Below, in pieces: positions 7,137 to 15,983 of a DNA stretch of 58,617 bases (position 1 is its first letter; the number at the start of each line of letters is the position of its first letter). The translations under genes were made by a program, and so were the position numbers. Source of the stretch: Oscillospiraceae bacterium (lineage in GTDB: Bacteria; Bacillota; Clostridia; Oscillospirales; Oscillospiraceae); NCBI GenBank assembly GCA_017538965.1, contig JAFYHU010000060.1, positions 1 through 58,617 on the forward strand, given 5' to 3'. The notes under the pieces are model-generated. The model did no database searches and had not been told where the DNA came from. It saw nothing but the letters and a program-made list of their open reading frames with translations.

Positions 7137-8990
7137 TTACATTTTTTGCAGCAGCTTTGGCACGGCGAGGACGTTGTTGATGTCCATCTGCCGATAGTCG
7201 GTCGTTCTCCCGGTCAGTTCGTTTTCCCGTTCGGACAGCGCGTCCAGTTCGTCCCAGGGCACCAGACAGGCATGCCTGCGGGCGCGGGCATCCTTCGAAA
7301 TCTTCACCGGACAGGGGACGCCCTCCTTCTGACACTGCGCCCATTTTGCCGCATTCTTTTCAAACTGGTCGCGGCTCATGGCGGTGTAGCCCATCGCGTA
7401 GTGGAAAGCGCACCAGCGCAGATGCTCGGTCTCGCCGAATGCTTTTTTCTGTTCGTCCGTCAGCGTCCAGCCATCCTGCAGCACCGCCTCGCGGCTGACA
7501 CCCGCCGCGCGCAGAAAAGCCGGGAAAAAGTCCGCCGAGGCGCGCGAGGACATCTTGCTGAAACTGTCGCAGGCAAGCCACTTCTCCCAGTCGCTTCGAG
7601 GCGAGGGGTCGTAGCTTCCGTTCAGGATGATCGCACCCCGGTCGGCATCTCTGGCCGAAAGGAAGGCCCGGGTATAGATATCGGTGCGGATGATGGGGCT
7701 TCCGATTTCTTTCTGATAGCGTACGCCGTTTTCGCTGCACTGGACAACGCAGATCTGCTCTGCCTGCCGATGCTTCAGAAACAGCATCAGATTGTCCGCC
7801 ATCTCGCTGTTCAGGGCATCGCTGCCCGTGCAGAGGGCAATCAGCTTCAGCGTGGAAAGATGCGATTCGACAAAACCATAAAACTCGCGGCTGCGGGCAT
7901 CGGCCGTGACACCGGTAATATCGTAGTTGTCGAGCAGCTCCGGGCTGTCGCTCAGGATATAGCCGCTCTCGTTCTCATAGTCGGGGGAGAAAACCGCAGC
8001 ACGGAAGCGGCTGCCGGCAAACTGCCCGTTCATGACCAGCTGCCGCAGCACAGCCTGCCCGTGGCTGCCGAAGCCGACCACGATGCAGCTGAAATCTTCC
8101 TTTGCTCTGCCGTCCGAGGCGAAAGACACAAATTCCCAGGGCGGACAGGTGCGGATCAGCGCACGGGCGGTGAGCTCGGAGGGATCGTAAACATTGACGT
8201 AGCCGTAACCGTAGCTCTGCTCGGAGCTCTGCAGCATGGCAGCAATGATCTCTTCCGCGCCGGGAAGACTGATTTCCGTATTCTCGGCCGGGACGCCGAT
8301 CTTTTCCATGGCGTCGCGCAGCCGCAGGGCATAGTAGAGGTTCAGGTCCTTTTCTTCCGCCATCGCATAGACGGTAACTTTCCGTTTCTTCAGGTGGAGC
8401 TTTCGGATAAAGCGGGGCTCGGAATGCACGGCCGCAAATCCTCTCGCAACCGACATGCCCTTGTTGTTCAGCTCCTGAATCAGATCGTCGCCTGCATTTT
8501 CGGTGACAAAGACAACGGCGGTCTTTCCGCAGCGGAGGCACTCCTTTGCCAGCGCAATGCTGTTGTCGCTGATGCCGTAGATCAGGGTCAGGTCTCCGCG
8601 CCGCGACAACAGAAAGCGCAGATAGCGCAGCATCCCGGCCCCGAGCGTGGTCATCACCGCGCTGGTAATCGAATAGAAGGCCAGCATATGGACCACCCAG
8701 AAGCATACCTTGCCGGCGTTCGTCGCGAGAAGACTTGTGTTCTCGATCGTCCCCAGCTCGTTCAGCCCGAGGAACATGCGGAGGACGGCATAGGGCGTTC
8801 GAACGACACTGATGATCAGATTCTGCGTCGCCTCGGCAAAACCGACCCCGTAGAACAGAAGGCCTCCGCCTATGGCGATCAGGATGAATATCGTATTGAG
8901 TTTTGCGGAAAACGACGGCTTCATGGCAAGATTCAGAAGCAGCGCCAGCAAAAGCGCCGTCGAAAGCACCAGTGCCTGTACGGTCAGCAA
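7137..8990 (-). CDS. Membrane protein with twin Rossmann-like domains and a C-terminal RyR domain (channel-like)
   Basis: 617 residues. Hydrophobic helices lie near 1-22, 31-52 and 95-121, with a semi-hydrophobic stretch between the last two that could be a re-entrant pore element. Two nucleotide-binding folds of TrkA-N/CASTOR-POLLUX type follow: DLTLIYGISDNS from about 133, and CIVVGFGSHGQAVLRQL near 305. From about residue 521 the sequence TEHLRWCAFHYAMGYT...LVPWDELD fits a prokaryotic RyR domain. By family logic this is a ligand-gated cation channel or membrane effector that senses a nucleotide-like molecule. It starts at TTG 8990 behind AAAGGGGGA. It is monocistronic, with its own promoter and terminator and no partner gene beside it. 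The domain calls come from motifs I read, not a search. Confidence 0.72.
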   Translation of the reverse strand: MLTVQALVLSTALLLALLLNLAMKPSFSAKLNTIFILIAIGGGLLFYGVGFAEATQNLIISVVRTPYAVLRMFLGLNELGTIENTSLLATNAGKVCFWVVHMLAFYSITSAVMTTLGAGMLRYLRFLLSRRGDLTLIYGISDNSIALAKECLRCGKTAVVFVTENAGDDLIQELNNKGMSVARGFAAVHSEPRFIRKLHLKKRKVTVYAMAEEKDLNLYYALRLRDAMEKIGVPAENTEISLPGAEEIIAAMLQSSEQSYGYGYVNVYDPSELTARALIRTCPPWEFVSFASDGRAKEDFSCIVVGFGSHGQAVLRQLVMNGQFAGSRFRAAVFSPDYENESGYILSDSPELLDNYDITGVTADARSREFYGFVESHLSTLKLIALCTGSDALNSEMADNLMLFLKHRQAEQICVVQCSENGVRYQKEIGSPIIRTDIYTRAFLSARDADRGAIILNGSYDPSPRSDWEKWLACDSFSKMSSRASADFFPAFLRAAGVSREAVLQDGWTLTDEQKKAFGETEHLRWCAFHYAMGYTAMSRDQFEKNAAKWAQCQKEGVPCPVKISKDARARRHACLVPWDELDALSERENELTGRTTDYRQMDINNVLAVPKLLQKM

Positions 8991-9022
8991 GCCGCAATCC
9001 CCCTTTCAAACTCTCTGCAATC

Positions 9023-9050
9023 AGTATAAACCGCTGCACGAAAAAGTCAA
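9023..9050 (-). promoter_or_regulatory. Promoter of the RyR-domain gene
   Basis: TTGACT (9050-9045), 16 bases, TATACT (9028-9023); start expected near 9016, giving a short 25-base leader. Confidence 0.75.
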
Positions 9051-9051
9051 T

Positions 9052-9088
9052 AAAAATCCGAGCCGTCGGAAATCCGGGCGGCTCGGAT
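9052..9088 (-). terminator. Terminator after the AGCS symporter gene
   Basis: A 10-bp stem, ATCCGAGCCG with CGGCTCGGAT (9056-9065 and 9079-9088), is followed on the minus strand by TTTTTA. It lies two bases upstream of the next gene's -35 box, insulating the two units. Confidence 0.85.
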
Positions 9089-9102
9089 CTGTCTTACCGG
9101 GC

Positions 9103-10503
9103 TTACTTCAGCATATGGCTTGAGAAATAGTCCTTGGTGACCTTCGCTACTACGCCGGAGAGGATCAGCAGGGCGATCAGGTTCGGAATGGCCATCAGGC
9201 CGTTGAGGGTGTCGGCGATATCCCACATCAGCGTGCCGGAGCCGGTCGCACCGACGATGCAGACGAAGGCAAAAATCACCTTGTAGACCAGAACAACCGT
9301 CTTGTTGTTCTTTGTCAGATATCCCCAGCAGTTCTCGCCGTAATAGGCCCAGGAGAGGATCGTAGACAGGGCAAAGAAGAGGAGGCTCAGTTCGATGATC
9401 TTGCCGCCCAGGGTACCGGGGAGAATGGTGTTGAAAGCCGCTGCGGCCGCCGCGCCCTTGGAGGCATAGGCTCCGAGCCCGCCTTCCACATTCAGCACAC
9501 CGGACAGAAGCACGGCAAAGGCCGTGATGCTGCAGATGACGATGGTGTCGATGAAGACCTCGAAGACGCCCCAGATGGCCTGTTCGCAGGGCTCTTCGGT
9601 GGAGGAAGCCGCGTGCGCGATCGGCGCAGAGCCGAGACCGGCCTCGTTCGAGAAGACGCCGCGGGCAAAGCCCTGCTTCATGGCCATCATGATGGTGTAG
9701 CCGAAGAGACCGCCTCCGACACTCTTAAAGGAAAAGGCACCCGCAAAGATCTGGCCGAAGACGGCCGGAATGTGGCCGATGCGCATGATGATGACCACGA
9801 TGCCGGCTACAATATAGAAGATCGACATGAAGGGCACCAGCAGAGAGGTCACCTTGCCGATGCGCTTGATGCCGCCGAGCGTAACCAGCGCGACGACAAA
9901 GGCGATCAGAATACCGGACACCACGGGCGGCACATGGAAGAGGTCGCTCAGCGCACCGGAGATTTCGCTGCTCTGGGCAATGTTGCCGATGCCGAAAGAA
10001 GCAAGGCCGCCCAGCAGGCAGAAGATGACGGCCATCCATTTCCAGCTTTTGCCGATGCCGTTTTCGATGTAGTACATCGGGCCGCCGTGATAGACGCCCT
10101 TTTCATCCTTCACGCGATACTTCATCGCCAGGACGATCTCGGCATACTTGGTGACCATGCCGAAGAAGGCCGCAACCCACATCCAGAACACGGCGCCGGC
10201 GCCGCCCGTAAAGATGGCGCCCGTGACGCCGGCGATGTTGCCGGTGCCGACCGTGCCGGCGAGAGCGGTGGTTACCGCTTCAAAGGGCGAGATGTTTGCA
10301 CCGTCGTCGCGAGGCCCTTTGTTTTTGAAGAGCGTTCCGACCGTGTTTTTCAGAATCCGGCCGAAATGCGTGACCTGCAGCCAGTTGACGCGGATCGTCA
10401 GGTAGACGCCGGTACCGACCAGAAGAAGCAGCATCAGCGGGCCCCAGGCAAAGCTGTTGACCGCACCGTTGACGGCCTCCACTTTTGAGACAAAGTTTTC
10501 CAT
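9103..10503 (-). CDS. Alanine/glycine:cation symporter, AGCS family
   Basis: Sodium-coupled importer (466 residues, normal length) of alanine or glycine in the cytoplasmic membrane. About ten hydrophobic helices are visible, with the family-typical segments ALAGTVGTGNIAGV, GGPMYYIENG and GVFSNEAGLGSAPIAHA. ATG 10503 follows GAAAGAGG. A glycine riboswitch lies in its 5' leader, which makes glycine the most likely substrate and an amino-acid-responsive uptake or efflux role likely. It is monocistronic, with a terminator at 9052-9088. Confidence 0.93.
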   Translation of the reverse strand: MENFVSKVEAVNGAVNSFAWGPLMLLLLVGTGVYLTIRVNWLQVTHFGRILKNTVGTLFKNKGPRDDGANISPFEAVTTALAGTVGTGNIAGVTGAIFTGGAGAVFWMWVAAFFGMVTKYAEIVLAMKYRVKDEKGVYHGGPMYYIENGIGKSWKWMAVIFCLLGGLASFGIGNIAQSSEISGALSDLFHVPPVVSGILIAFVVALVTLGGIKRIGKVTSLLVPFMSIFYIVAGIVVIIMRIGHIPAVFGQIFAGAFSFKSVGGGLFGYTIMMAMKQGFARGVFSNEAGLGSAPIAHAASSTEEPCEQAIWGVFEVFIDTIVICSITAFAVLLSGVLNVEGGLGAYASKGAAAAAAFNTILPGTLGGKIIELSLLFFALSTILSWAYYGENCWGYLTKNNKTVVLVYKVIFAFVCIVGATGSGTLMWDIADTLNGLMAIPNLIALLILSGVVAKVTKDYFSSHMLK

Positions 10504-10550
10504 TTTGTGTCCTCTTTCCTATAAAGTTTTTAACCCAATACTTGAGAATA

Positions 10551-10585
10551 AGAAAAGAGCTGCCCTGACAAAGCATGAGCAACTC
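10551..10585 (-). terminator. Attenuator-like hairpin in the riboswitch expression platform
   Basis: On the minus strand GAGTTGCTC pairs with GGGCAGCTC (one G-U and one mismatch), followed by TTTTCTTATT, between the glycine aptamer and the symporter start. A short GCGC-GTTT-GCGC hairpin upstream (about 10605-10620) could be part of a competing fold. Whether glycine turns the gene on or off cannot be read from sequence alone. Confidence 0.6.
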
Positions 10586-10634
10586 CGGATTCATCGTCTG
10601 CAGCAAACGCGCAAACGCGCTCACGGCAGATTGT

Positions 10635-10728
10635 CCGCTCTGTCCTTTTGCCTGAGAGATTCAGCAGCTGCTTTGCACCTTCGGCACCCGAAAGATCGGG
10701 ATTCTCCAGAGTTCCTCCGCTTTCGGTT
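10635..10728 (-). ncRNA. Glycine riboswitch aptamer
   Basis: The minus strand shows the conserved glycine aptamer elements in order: CTCTGGAGA, CCGAAGG-GCAA, then AATCTCTCAGGCAAAAGGACAGAG. Only one canonical aptamer is visible; upstream sequence 10729-10770 is too short for a second and at most forms a supporting stem. It lies 130 bases upstream of the AGCS start, which agrees with known glycine riboswitch targets. Confidence 0.93.
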
Positions 10729-10776
10729 TCCCTTTACGAAATCCCGAAAGCTTCATCGGTATTGAATTATGCAAAG

Positions 10777-10805
10777 ACTATACCACTAAGGGTCGGTAAA
10801 TGCAA
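10777..10805 (-). promoter_or_regulatory. Promoter for the glycine riboswitch-symporter transcript
   Basis: TTGCAT (10805-10800), 17 bases, TATAGT (10782-10777). Transcription would begin near 10770, about 40 bases before the aptamer core. Confidence 0.65.
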
Positions 10806-10831
10806 CCATTTTCTTTGCGCGGGGACAAGAA

Positions 10832-11032
10832 TTATTTCTTTGACTTCTTCGCGTAGGAAAACATCCAGATAACGATAATCACCAGCGCAAGCACCACGAC
10901 AATGCCCAGAACGGTGTTGAACAGGCTGCCGACAATTCCGGCCGTGCCCTGAATCAGCCTGACCAGAAGCACTACCAGCGAAATCACCACGGCTGCCAGA
11001 ACGACAAGGCGGGAAATCTGTTTTGTGGACAT
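10832..11032 (-). CDS. Small two-helix membrane protein
   Basis: A 66-residue protein with two hydrophobic segments (about 8-27 and 34-58), short cytoplasmic-style basic ends and the C-terminus YAKKSKK. ATG 11032 follows AAAAGGAG with good spacing. It is the last gene after rluD (19 bases away), so it is probably transcribed with the division/translation operon. No family is recognised. It resembles the small membrane proteins that often sit in lipoprotein or division operons. Confidence 0.65.
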   Translation of the reverse strand: MSTKQISRLVVLAAVVISLVVLLVRLIQGTAGIVGSLFNTVLGIVVVLALVIIVIWMFSYAKKSKK

Positions 11033-11051
11033 GATGAATCTCCTTTTCCAA

Positions 11052-11975
11052 TTACGAAATCGGCGGGCCGAGACGGGAGAGAACTTCGGTAAAATACGGG
11101 GGCAGTTCGGTTTTCAGGTGCACCGGCTTCAGGGTGCGCGGATGGAGGAAGCGGAGTTCTCTGGCGTGCAGACACTGACCCTCCAGACCTTTCTCGGGAC
11201 AGGGCGCCCCGTAAAGCCCGTCGCCCAGCAGGGGATGCCCGATGGAGGCCATATGAACCCGGATCTGATGGGTCCGTCCGGTTTCGAGCCGGCAGCGCAG
11301 CTGCGTATATCCCTGATACGCCGTCAGCACTTCCCAGTGGGTCACCGCCGGTCTGCCGTTTTTCACATTGACGGCCATCCGTTTTCTGTCCGTCGGATGG
11401 CGCCCGATCGGTCTGTCGACGGTTCCGCGCGCTTCCCGCAGCCGGCCGCGGACGACGGCTTCGTACACGCGCGCCAGACTGTGGTCGGACAGCTGTGCCG
11501 AGAGCGCCAGATGCGTCCGGTCGTTTTTTGCCGCAATCAGAAGACCGGAGCTGTCCTTGTCAATCCGGTGGACGATTCCGGGTCGTTTTTCGCCGCCGAT
11601 GCCCGAGAGACTGTCGCCGCAGTGCCACAGCAGCGCGTTCACCAGGGTTCCGTCGGGATGCCCGGGCGCCGGGTGAACGACCATGCCCCGCGCCTTGTTG
11701 ACCACAACCAGATCTTCGTCCTCATAGACGATATCCAGCGGCAGATTCTGGGGAATCAGCGGAACTTCCGCCGTGTCGGGCAGAATGACCGTGTAGCACT
11801 CGCCCGCACGGCAGCGGCGGCTCTTCGGAACCGGCTCTCTCTCCAGCAGCACCAGCCCCTGCTCAAGCAGGCGCTGCGCTGCGCTGCGGCTCATGCCGTC
11901 TATAGAGCGCGCAAGGAGAGCGTCGATCCGTTCTCCGCTCTCCTCTGCAACGATGGACAGAATTTCTTCTTCCAT
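11052..11975 (-). CDS. rluD: RluA/RluD-family pseudouridine synthase
   Basis: Converts uridine to pseudouridine in large-subunit rRNA. The 307 residues comprise an N-terminal S4 RNA-binding domain (about 12-75) and a catalytic domain with HRIDKDSSGLL, whose Asp139 is the catalytic residue. RLETGRTHQIRVH and GHPLLGDGLYG complete the family signature. It lies 9 bases after lspA, the usual Firmicute order lspA-rluD. Which uridines are modified is not predictable here. Confidence 0.93.
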   Translation of the reverse strand: MEEEILSIVAEESGERIDALLARSIDGMSRSAAQRLLEQGLVLLEREPVPKSRRCRAGECYTVILPDTAEVPLIPQNLPLDIVYEDEDLVVVNKARGMVVHPAPGHPDGTLVNALLWHCGDSLSGIGGEKRPGIVHRIDKDSSGLLIAAKNDRTHLALSAQLSDHSLARVYEAVVRGRLREARGTVDRPIGRHPTDRKRMAVNVKNGRPAVTHWEVLTAYQGYTQLRCRLETGRTHQIRVHMASIGHPLLGDGLYGAPCPEKGLEGQCLHARELRFLHPRTLKPVHLKTELPPYFTEVLSRLGPPIS

Positions 11976-11984
11976 GGTTCCGGT

Positions 11985-12992
11985 TTATTTGAACTCGTTC
12001 AGAATGTCGTCCAGCGAATACTCCTCCACAACCGGTTTCGGCGCCGGCTTTGCAGCCGGTTTGGCCGGGGCTGCCGGTTTCGCCGCCGCGGGCTTCGCAG
12101 GAGCGGCTGCCGAAGATGCTTTGGCCGCCGGTTTCGCCGCTGCCTGAACAACGGCAGACTGCCGATCCTTTACGGCTCTGGCCTTGGCATTGGCGCGCTC
12201 CCATGCGGCAAAGGGATCTTCTTCCTCCTGCTGTACGGCTGCGGGTTTCGCTTTGTCAGCATCCCGACGCCCGAAAGCCGATCGACGTTCCTCTTTTGCC
12301 GGCTTGGCAGCAGCCGCCTTCTTCGGAGCAGGAACCGGAATTTCTTCCTCTTCCGCCTGTTTTTTCCCGCGTCTGGCTTTCTTCTTCGGAGTAGGACGCG
12401 GCTCTTCCTCCTCTTCGTCCTCGTCGTCTTCCTCGTATTCCTCTTCTTTTTTCGCCCGGCGGCCTCTGCGTTTCTGTTTGCGGCGAGGCGCGGGTTCTTC
12501 CTCTTCCTCGTCTTCCAGGAAGTCTTCTTCCTCGTCCTCATCTTTCCGCGTCTTGCCGAAAATCACCGCAAGCGCAAATATGACGGCAAAGACGGTAATA
12601 AAGACGTCGGCCAGGTTGAATACGGGGAAGTTAATGAATTCCAGCTTGAACATGTCCTGAACATAGCCGTACAGGACGCGGTCCAGGCAGTTTGAGAGAC
12701 CGCCCGCCGTTACCAGGACGATGCTCCATCTGGCAAGCTTTCCGGAGATCAGGTTGGTTGCAAGCGCCAGAATCACCACAATCGCAAACACACCCGCCAG
12801 AATAATAAAGGGAAGCCGAACGCCGCTTCCGGCAAGAAAGCCGAACGCCGCCCCGTCATTGTGGACGTTCGCGATACTCATGATCCCGGGGATGAATTCC
12901 TGGACTTCACCCACCAGAAGATGTCCCTGCGTCCAGAACTTGATGTACTGGTCGGCAATGATGACCAGCATTCCTACGATAGCATACAGCAT
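11985..12992 (-). CDS. lspA: Signal peptidase II with a long charged low-complexity C-terminal tail
   Basis: Cleaves the signal peptide of diacylglyceryl-modified prolipoproteins in the membrane. Residues 1-150 are a normal LspA: four membrane helices, GGLSNCLDR with Asp104, and FNLADV with Asp129 as the aspartic pair. Typical LspA ends by about 170 residues, but this protein runs to 335. The tail is an acidic run (about 150-170), alternating Lys/Arg and Glu blocks, an Ala/Pro/Lys segment, and a tidy terminal motif, EEYSLDDILNEFK. The reading frame is continuous and in phase with the stop. ATG 12992 follows AAGGAG. It lies between ileS and rluD, as in other Firmicutes. Confidence 0.93.
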   Translation of the reverse strand: MLYAIVGMLVIIADQYIKFWTQGHLLVGEVQEFIPGIMSIANVHNDGAAFGFLAGSGVRLPFIILAGVFAIVVILALATNLISGKLARWSIVLVTAGGLSNCLDRVLYGYVQDMFKLEFINFPVFNLADVFITVFAVIFALAVIFGKTRKDEDEEEDFLEDEEEEEPAPRRKQKRRGRRAKKEEEYEEDDEDEEEEEPRPTPKKKARRGKKQAEEEEIPVPAPKKAAAAKPAKEERRSAFGRRDADKAKPAAVQQEEEDPFAAWERANAKARAVKDRQSAVVQAAAKPAAKASSAAAPAKPAAAKPAAPAKPAAKPAPKPVVEEYSLDDILNEFK

Positions 12993-13065
12993 GGTGATCT
13001 CCTTCTGCCGCCGAGCAGCGGCGAAAATGGAATGGCGGGCTTCCGCCGCCGGGGGCGGGAGTTCC

Positions 13066-15867
13066 TCAGAGCGCCTTCAGCACCTCGGCGCAGCGCGGGC
13101 AGAGACCGGTCTCGGGATCGGCCTCCGTCGAATGGATCCAGCAGCGCGGGCATTTTGTTCCGGGCGCTTCACGGACGCTGATTTCGAGGCCCGGGAATGC
13201 GGTTCCGCAGCTCTTCGCGGCGGCTTCTTCCTCATTGCTGTCCTCGCCGATCAGGCAGCGGGAAACGATGAAGAGCTCGGAAAGGCCCATGTCGCTGATT
13301 TTGTCTAGCACTTCACGGCTTGCGGTGTCGGTCGCCTGCAGCCTAACCGCGGCTTCCAGCGGCTTTCCGATTCTCTTGGCCGCACGGGCGGTCTCGATCA
13401 CGCCGTTGACGTCGTTTCTCACGCGGATCAGCTCGTCCCAGACAGCCATCTCGTCTTCGCTGAGGCTGTAGGCCGCAAAGGGGGTATTCATCTGGTTCAG
13501 CAGTACGTTTCTCTCATCCTCGTCTTCGGCATGCGGCATGCTCAGCCAGATCTCGTCGCAGGTGAAGGCAAGGATCGGGGCAAACATCTTGGTCAGGGTG
13601 TCAAGGATGTACCAGAGCGCCGTCTGCGCGCTGCGGCGCTTGAGGCCGTCCGACGCCTCGCAGTAAAGGCGGTCCTTGATGATGTCCAGATAGAAGCTCG
13701 AAAGCTCGACCACGCAGAAATCGTTGATCGCGTGAGAGACCACATGGAACTCGTAATCCTGATAGGCGGACTCGACCTTCTCGATCAGCTCATTCAGTTT
13801 TGTCATGGCCCAGCGATCCAGCGGCAGCATGTCTGCCGGTGCAACCGGTTCGTCGGGATCAAAGCCGTTGAGATTACCCAGGCAATAGCGGGCGGTATTC
13901 CGGAACTTCAGATAGTTCTGGCTCAGCTGCTTGAAAATCTCGTTCGAGCAGCGGACATCGACGTGATAGTCAGCCGAGCCGGCCCACAGGCGGACGATAT
14001 CGGCACCGTAGTCCTTGATCAGGTCCGCCGGGTCGATGCCGTTGCCGAGGGATTTGTGCATTTCGCGTCCCTCGCCGTCGACGGTCCAGCCATGGGTCAG
14101 ACACTCCTGATACGGGGCACCCTTTCCGAGCGCACCGACCGCAACCAGCAGCGACGACTGGAACCAGCCGCGGTACTGGTCACCGCCTTCAATATACATG
14201 GTCGCCGGCCAGAAGCCCTGATCGCGCTGCATGGCGGCAAAGTGGGTCGAGCCTGAATCAAACCAGCCGTCCAGCGTGTCTGTCTCCTTGGTAAAGTGCT
14301 TTCCGCCGCAGTGCGGGCAGGTAAAGCCGGCGGGAAGAAGCTCTGCCTCGGACTTTTCGAACCAGGCATTGCTGCCTTCCTTTTCAAAGATGGAAGCAAC
14401 GGATTCGATGCTCTCTTCCGTGCAGACGGGTTTTCCGCAGTCGTCGCAGTAGAAGACCGGAATCGGCAGACCCCAGCGGCGCTGACGCGAGATGCACCAG
14501 TCGCTGCGCTCGCGGATCATGGCGCCCATGCGCTCTTTTCCCCAGGCGGGAAGCCAGCGCACCGCCTCGCAGGCGGCGATGGCCTCGTCCTTGAAGGAAT
14601 CGACCGAGCAGAACCACTGAGGGGTCGCGCGGAAGATGATGGGCTGCTTGCAGCGCCAGCAGTGCGGATAGCTGTGCATCAGACGCTCGCGCGCAAAGAG
14701 CATGCCGCTCTCTTCCATGTCAGCCGCGATGACAGGGTTCGACTCCTCCACGATCATCCCGGCATACTTGCCGGCATAGTCGGTGTGGCGGCCCTGGTCG
14801 TCCACGGGGACGACCATTTCGGTACCGTACTGCAGGCAGGTCTGATAGTCGACATCACCGAAGCCGGGCGCCGTGTGGACGCAGCCCGTACCGGAATCGG
14901 TCGTGACATAATCCGCCAGCATCAGCAGCGAAGTCTTCGGAAGGAAGGGATGATCGGCCACCATGTACTCAAAGAAGCTGCCCGGGTGGGTCTCGACGAT
15001 CTCGTATTCGGAGATGCCGCCCTTGGCCATGACCTCGTCCACGAGATCCACGGCCAGAATGTACATCTCCCCGTTCGGGACCTTCACGACGGCATATTCG
15101 AAATCGGGGTGCAGCGTGATGCCGAGGTTTCCGGGGAGGGTCCAGGTCGTCGTGGTCCAGATGAGGAAATACAGCTTTTTCGGATCCAGATGCGAGAGCT
15201 TGCCCTTGTCGTCGTGCATCGGGAATTTCACATACACCGAGTCAACCGGATCCTCATGGTACTCGATCTCGGCTTCCGCCAGCGCGGTCTCGTCGTGATA
15301 GCACCAGTATACCGGCTTCAGGCCCTTGTAGATATGGCCGTTGCGGTACATTTTGCCGAAAACGCGGACCTCGTCGGCTTCAAAGCCGGGGTTCATGGTG
15401 AAGTAGGGGTGCTCCCAGTCGCCGACGACGCCGAGACGCTTGAAGCCTTCCATCTGTTTGTAGACGTACTTCTCGGCATAGTCATGGCAGGCGCTGCGGA
15501 AGTCCGCCGTGGACATCTCCTTGTGGTTCAGCTTCTGCTCCTTGATGATCGCGCTCTCAATCGGCATGCCGTGGTTGTCCCAGCCGGGGATATAGGGAAC
15601 CCAGCGGCCGCGCATCATGTAGCAGCGGTTGATGAAGTCCTTCAGGGCTTTGTTCAGGGCATGGCCCATATGGATGTTGCCGTTGGAGAACGGTGGGCCG
15701 TCATGCAGCGAGAAGAGGGGTTTTCCCTCGTTCTTTTTCAGCTGCAGATTGTAAAGGTCGATCTCTTCCCAGTGTTTGAGCATCTCGGGTTCTCTTTTCG
15801 GAAGCCCGGCGCGCATGGGGAAGTCGGTTTTCGGCAGATTCAGAGTGGCATTATAGTCCTTGGCCAT
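13066..15867 (-). CDS. ileS: Isoleucine--tRNA ligase
   Basis: Charges tRNA-Ile with isoleucine. The 933 residues comprise a class I catalytic core with HMGH (in GNIHMGHAL), the CP1 editing domain with GTGCVHTAPGFGDVDY, and MHKSLGN in place of canonical KMSKS. An anticodon-binding domain and a C-terminal zinc finger (CPRCW...CPRC) follow. I place the start at ATG 15867 (MAKDYNATLNLPK), because AGGAG is 9 bases upstream; the ATG two codons earlier is too close. There is no T-box in the 110 bases upstream, only a GC hairpin (about 15921-15952) that may attenuate read-through from divIVA. Confidence 0.96.
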   Translation of the reverse strand: MAKDYNATLNLPKTDFPMRAGLPKREPEMLKHWEEIDLYNLQLKKNEGKPLFSLHDGPPFSNGNIHMGHALNKALKDFINRCYMMRGRWVPYIPGWDNHGMPIESAIIKEQKLNHKEMSTADFRSACHDYAEKYVYKQMEGFKRLGVVGDWEHPYFTMNPGFEADEVRVFGKMYRNGHIYKGLKPVYWCYHDETALAEAEIEYHEDPVDSVYVKFPMHDDKGKLSHLDPKKLYFLIWTTTTWTLPGNLGITLHPDFEYAVVKVPNGEMYILAVDLVDEVMAKGGISEYEIVETHPGSFFEYMVADHPFLPKTSLLMLADYVTTDSGTGCVHTAPGFGDVDYQTCLQYGTEMVVPVDDQGRHTDYAGKYAGMIVEESNPVIAADMEESGMLFARERLMHSYPHCWRCKQPIIFRATPQWFCSVDSFKDEAIAACEAVRWLPAWGKERMGAMIRERSDWCISRQRRWGLPIPVFYCDDCGKPVCTEESIESVASIFEKEGSNAWFEKSEAELLPAGFTCPHCGGKHFTKETDTLDGWFDSGSTHFAAMQRDQGFWPATMYIEGGDQYRGWFQSSLLVAVGALGKGAPYQECLTHGWTVDGEGREMHKSLGNGIDPADLIKDYGADIVRLWAGSADYHVDVRCSNEIFKQLSQNYLKFRNTARYCLGNLNGFDPDEPVAPADMLPLDRWAMTKLNELIEKVESAYQDYEFHVVSHAINDFCVVELSSFYLDIIKDRLYCEASDGLKRRSAQTALWYILDTLTKMFAPILAFTCDEIWLSMPHAEDEDERNVLLNQMNTPFAAYSLSEDEMAVWDELIRVRNDVNGVIETARAAKRIGKPLEAAVRLQATDTASREVLDKISDMGLSELFIVSRCLIGEDSNEEEAAAKSCGTAFPGLEISVREAPGTKCPRCWIHSTEADPETGLCPRCAEVLKAL

Positions 15868-15983
15868 ATACATTTTCTCCTGCTGGTGTCAGAATGTGTA
15901 GAGTATCAGAACAGGCGAAAGCGGGGCATGCGCGTTTTGCGCCACCCCGCGGCATCGTCCTGCGTTCCGGTCCGTCCGTCGGA

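Noticed and set aside
15874-15983. Possible T-box before ileS
   Set aside because: The conserved T-box sequence and specifier stem are absent; only a GC hairpin is seen.
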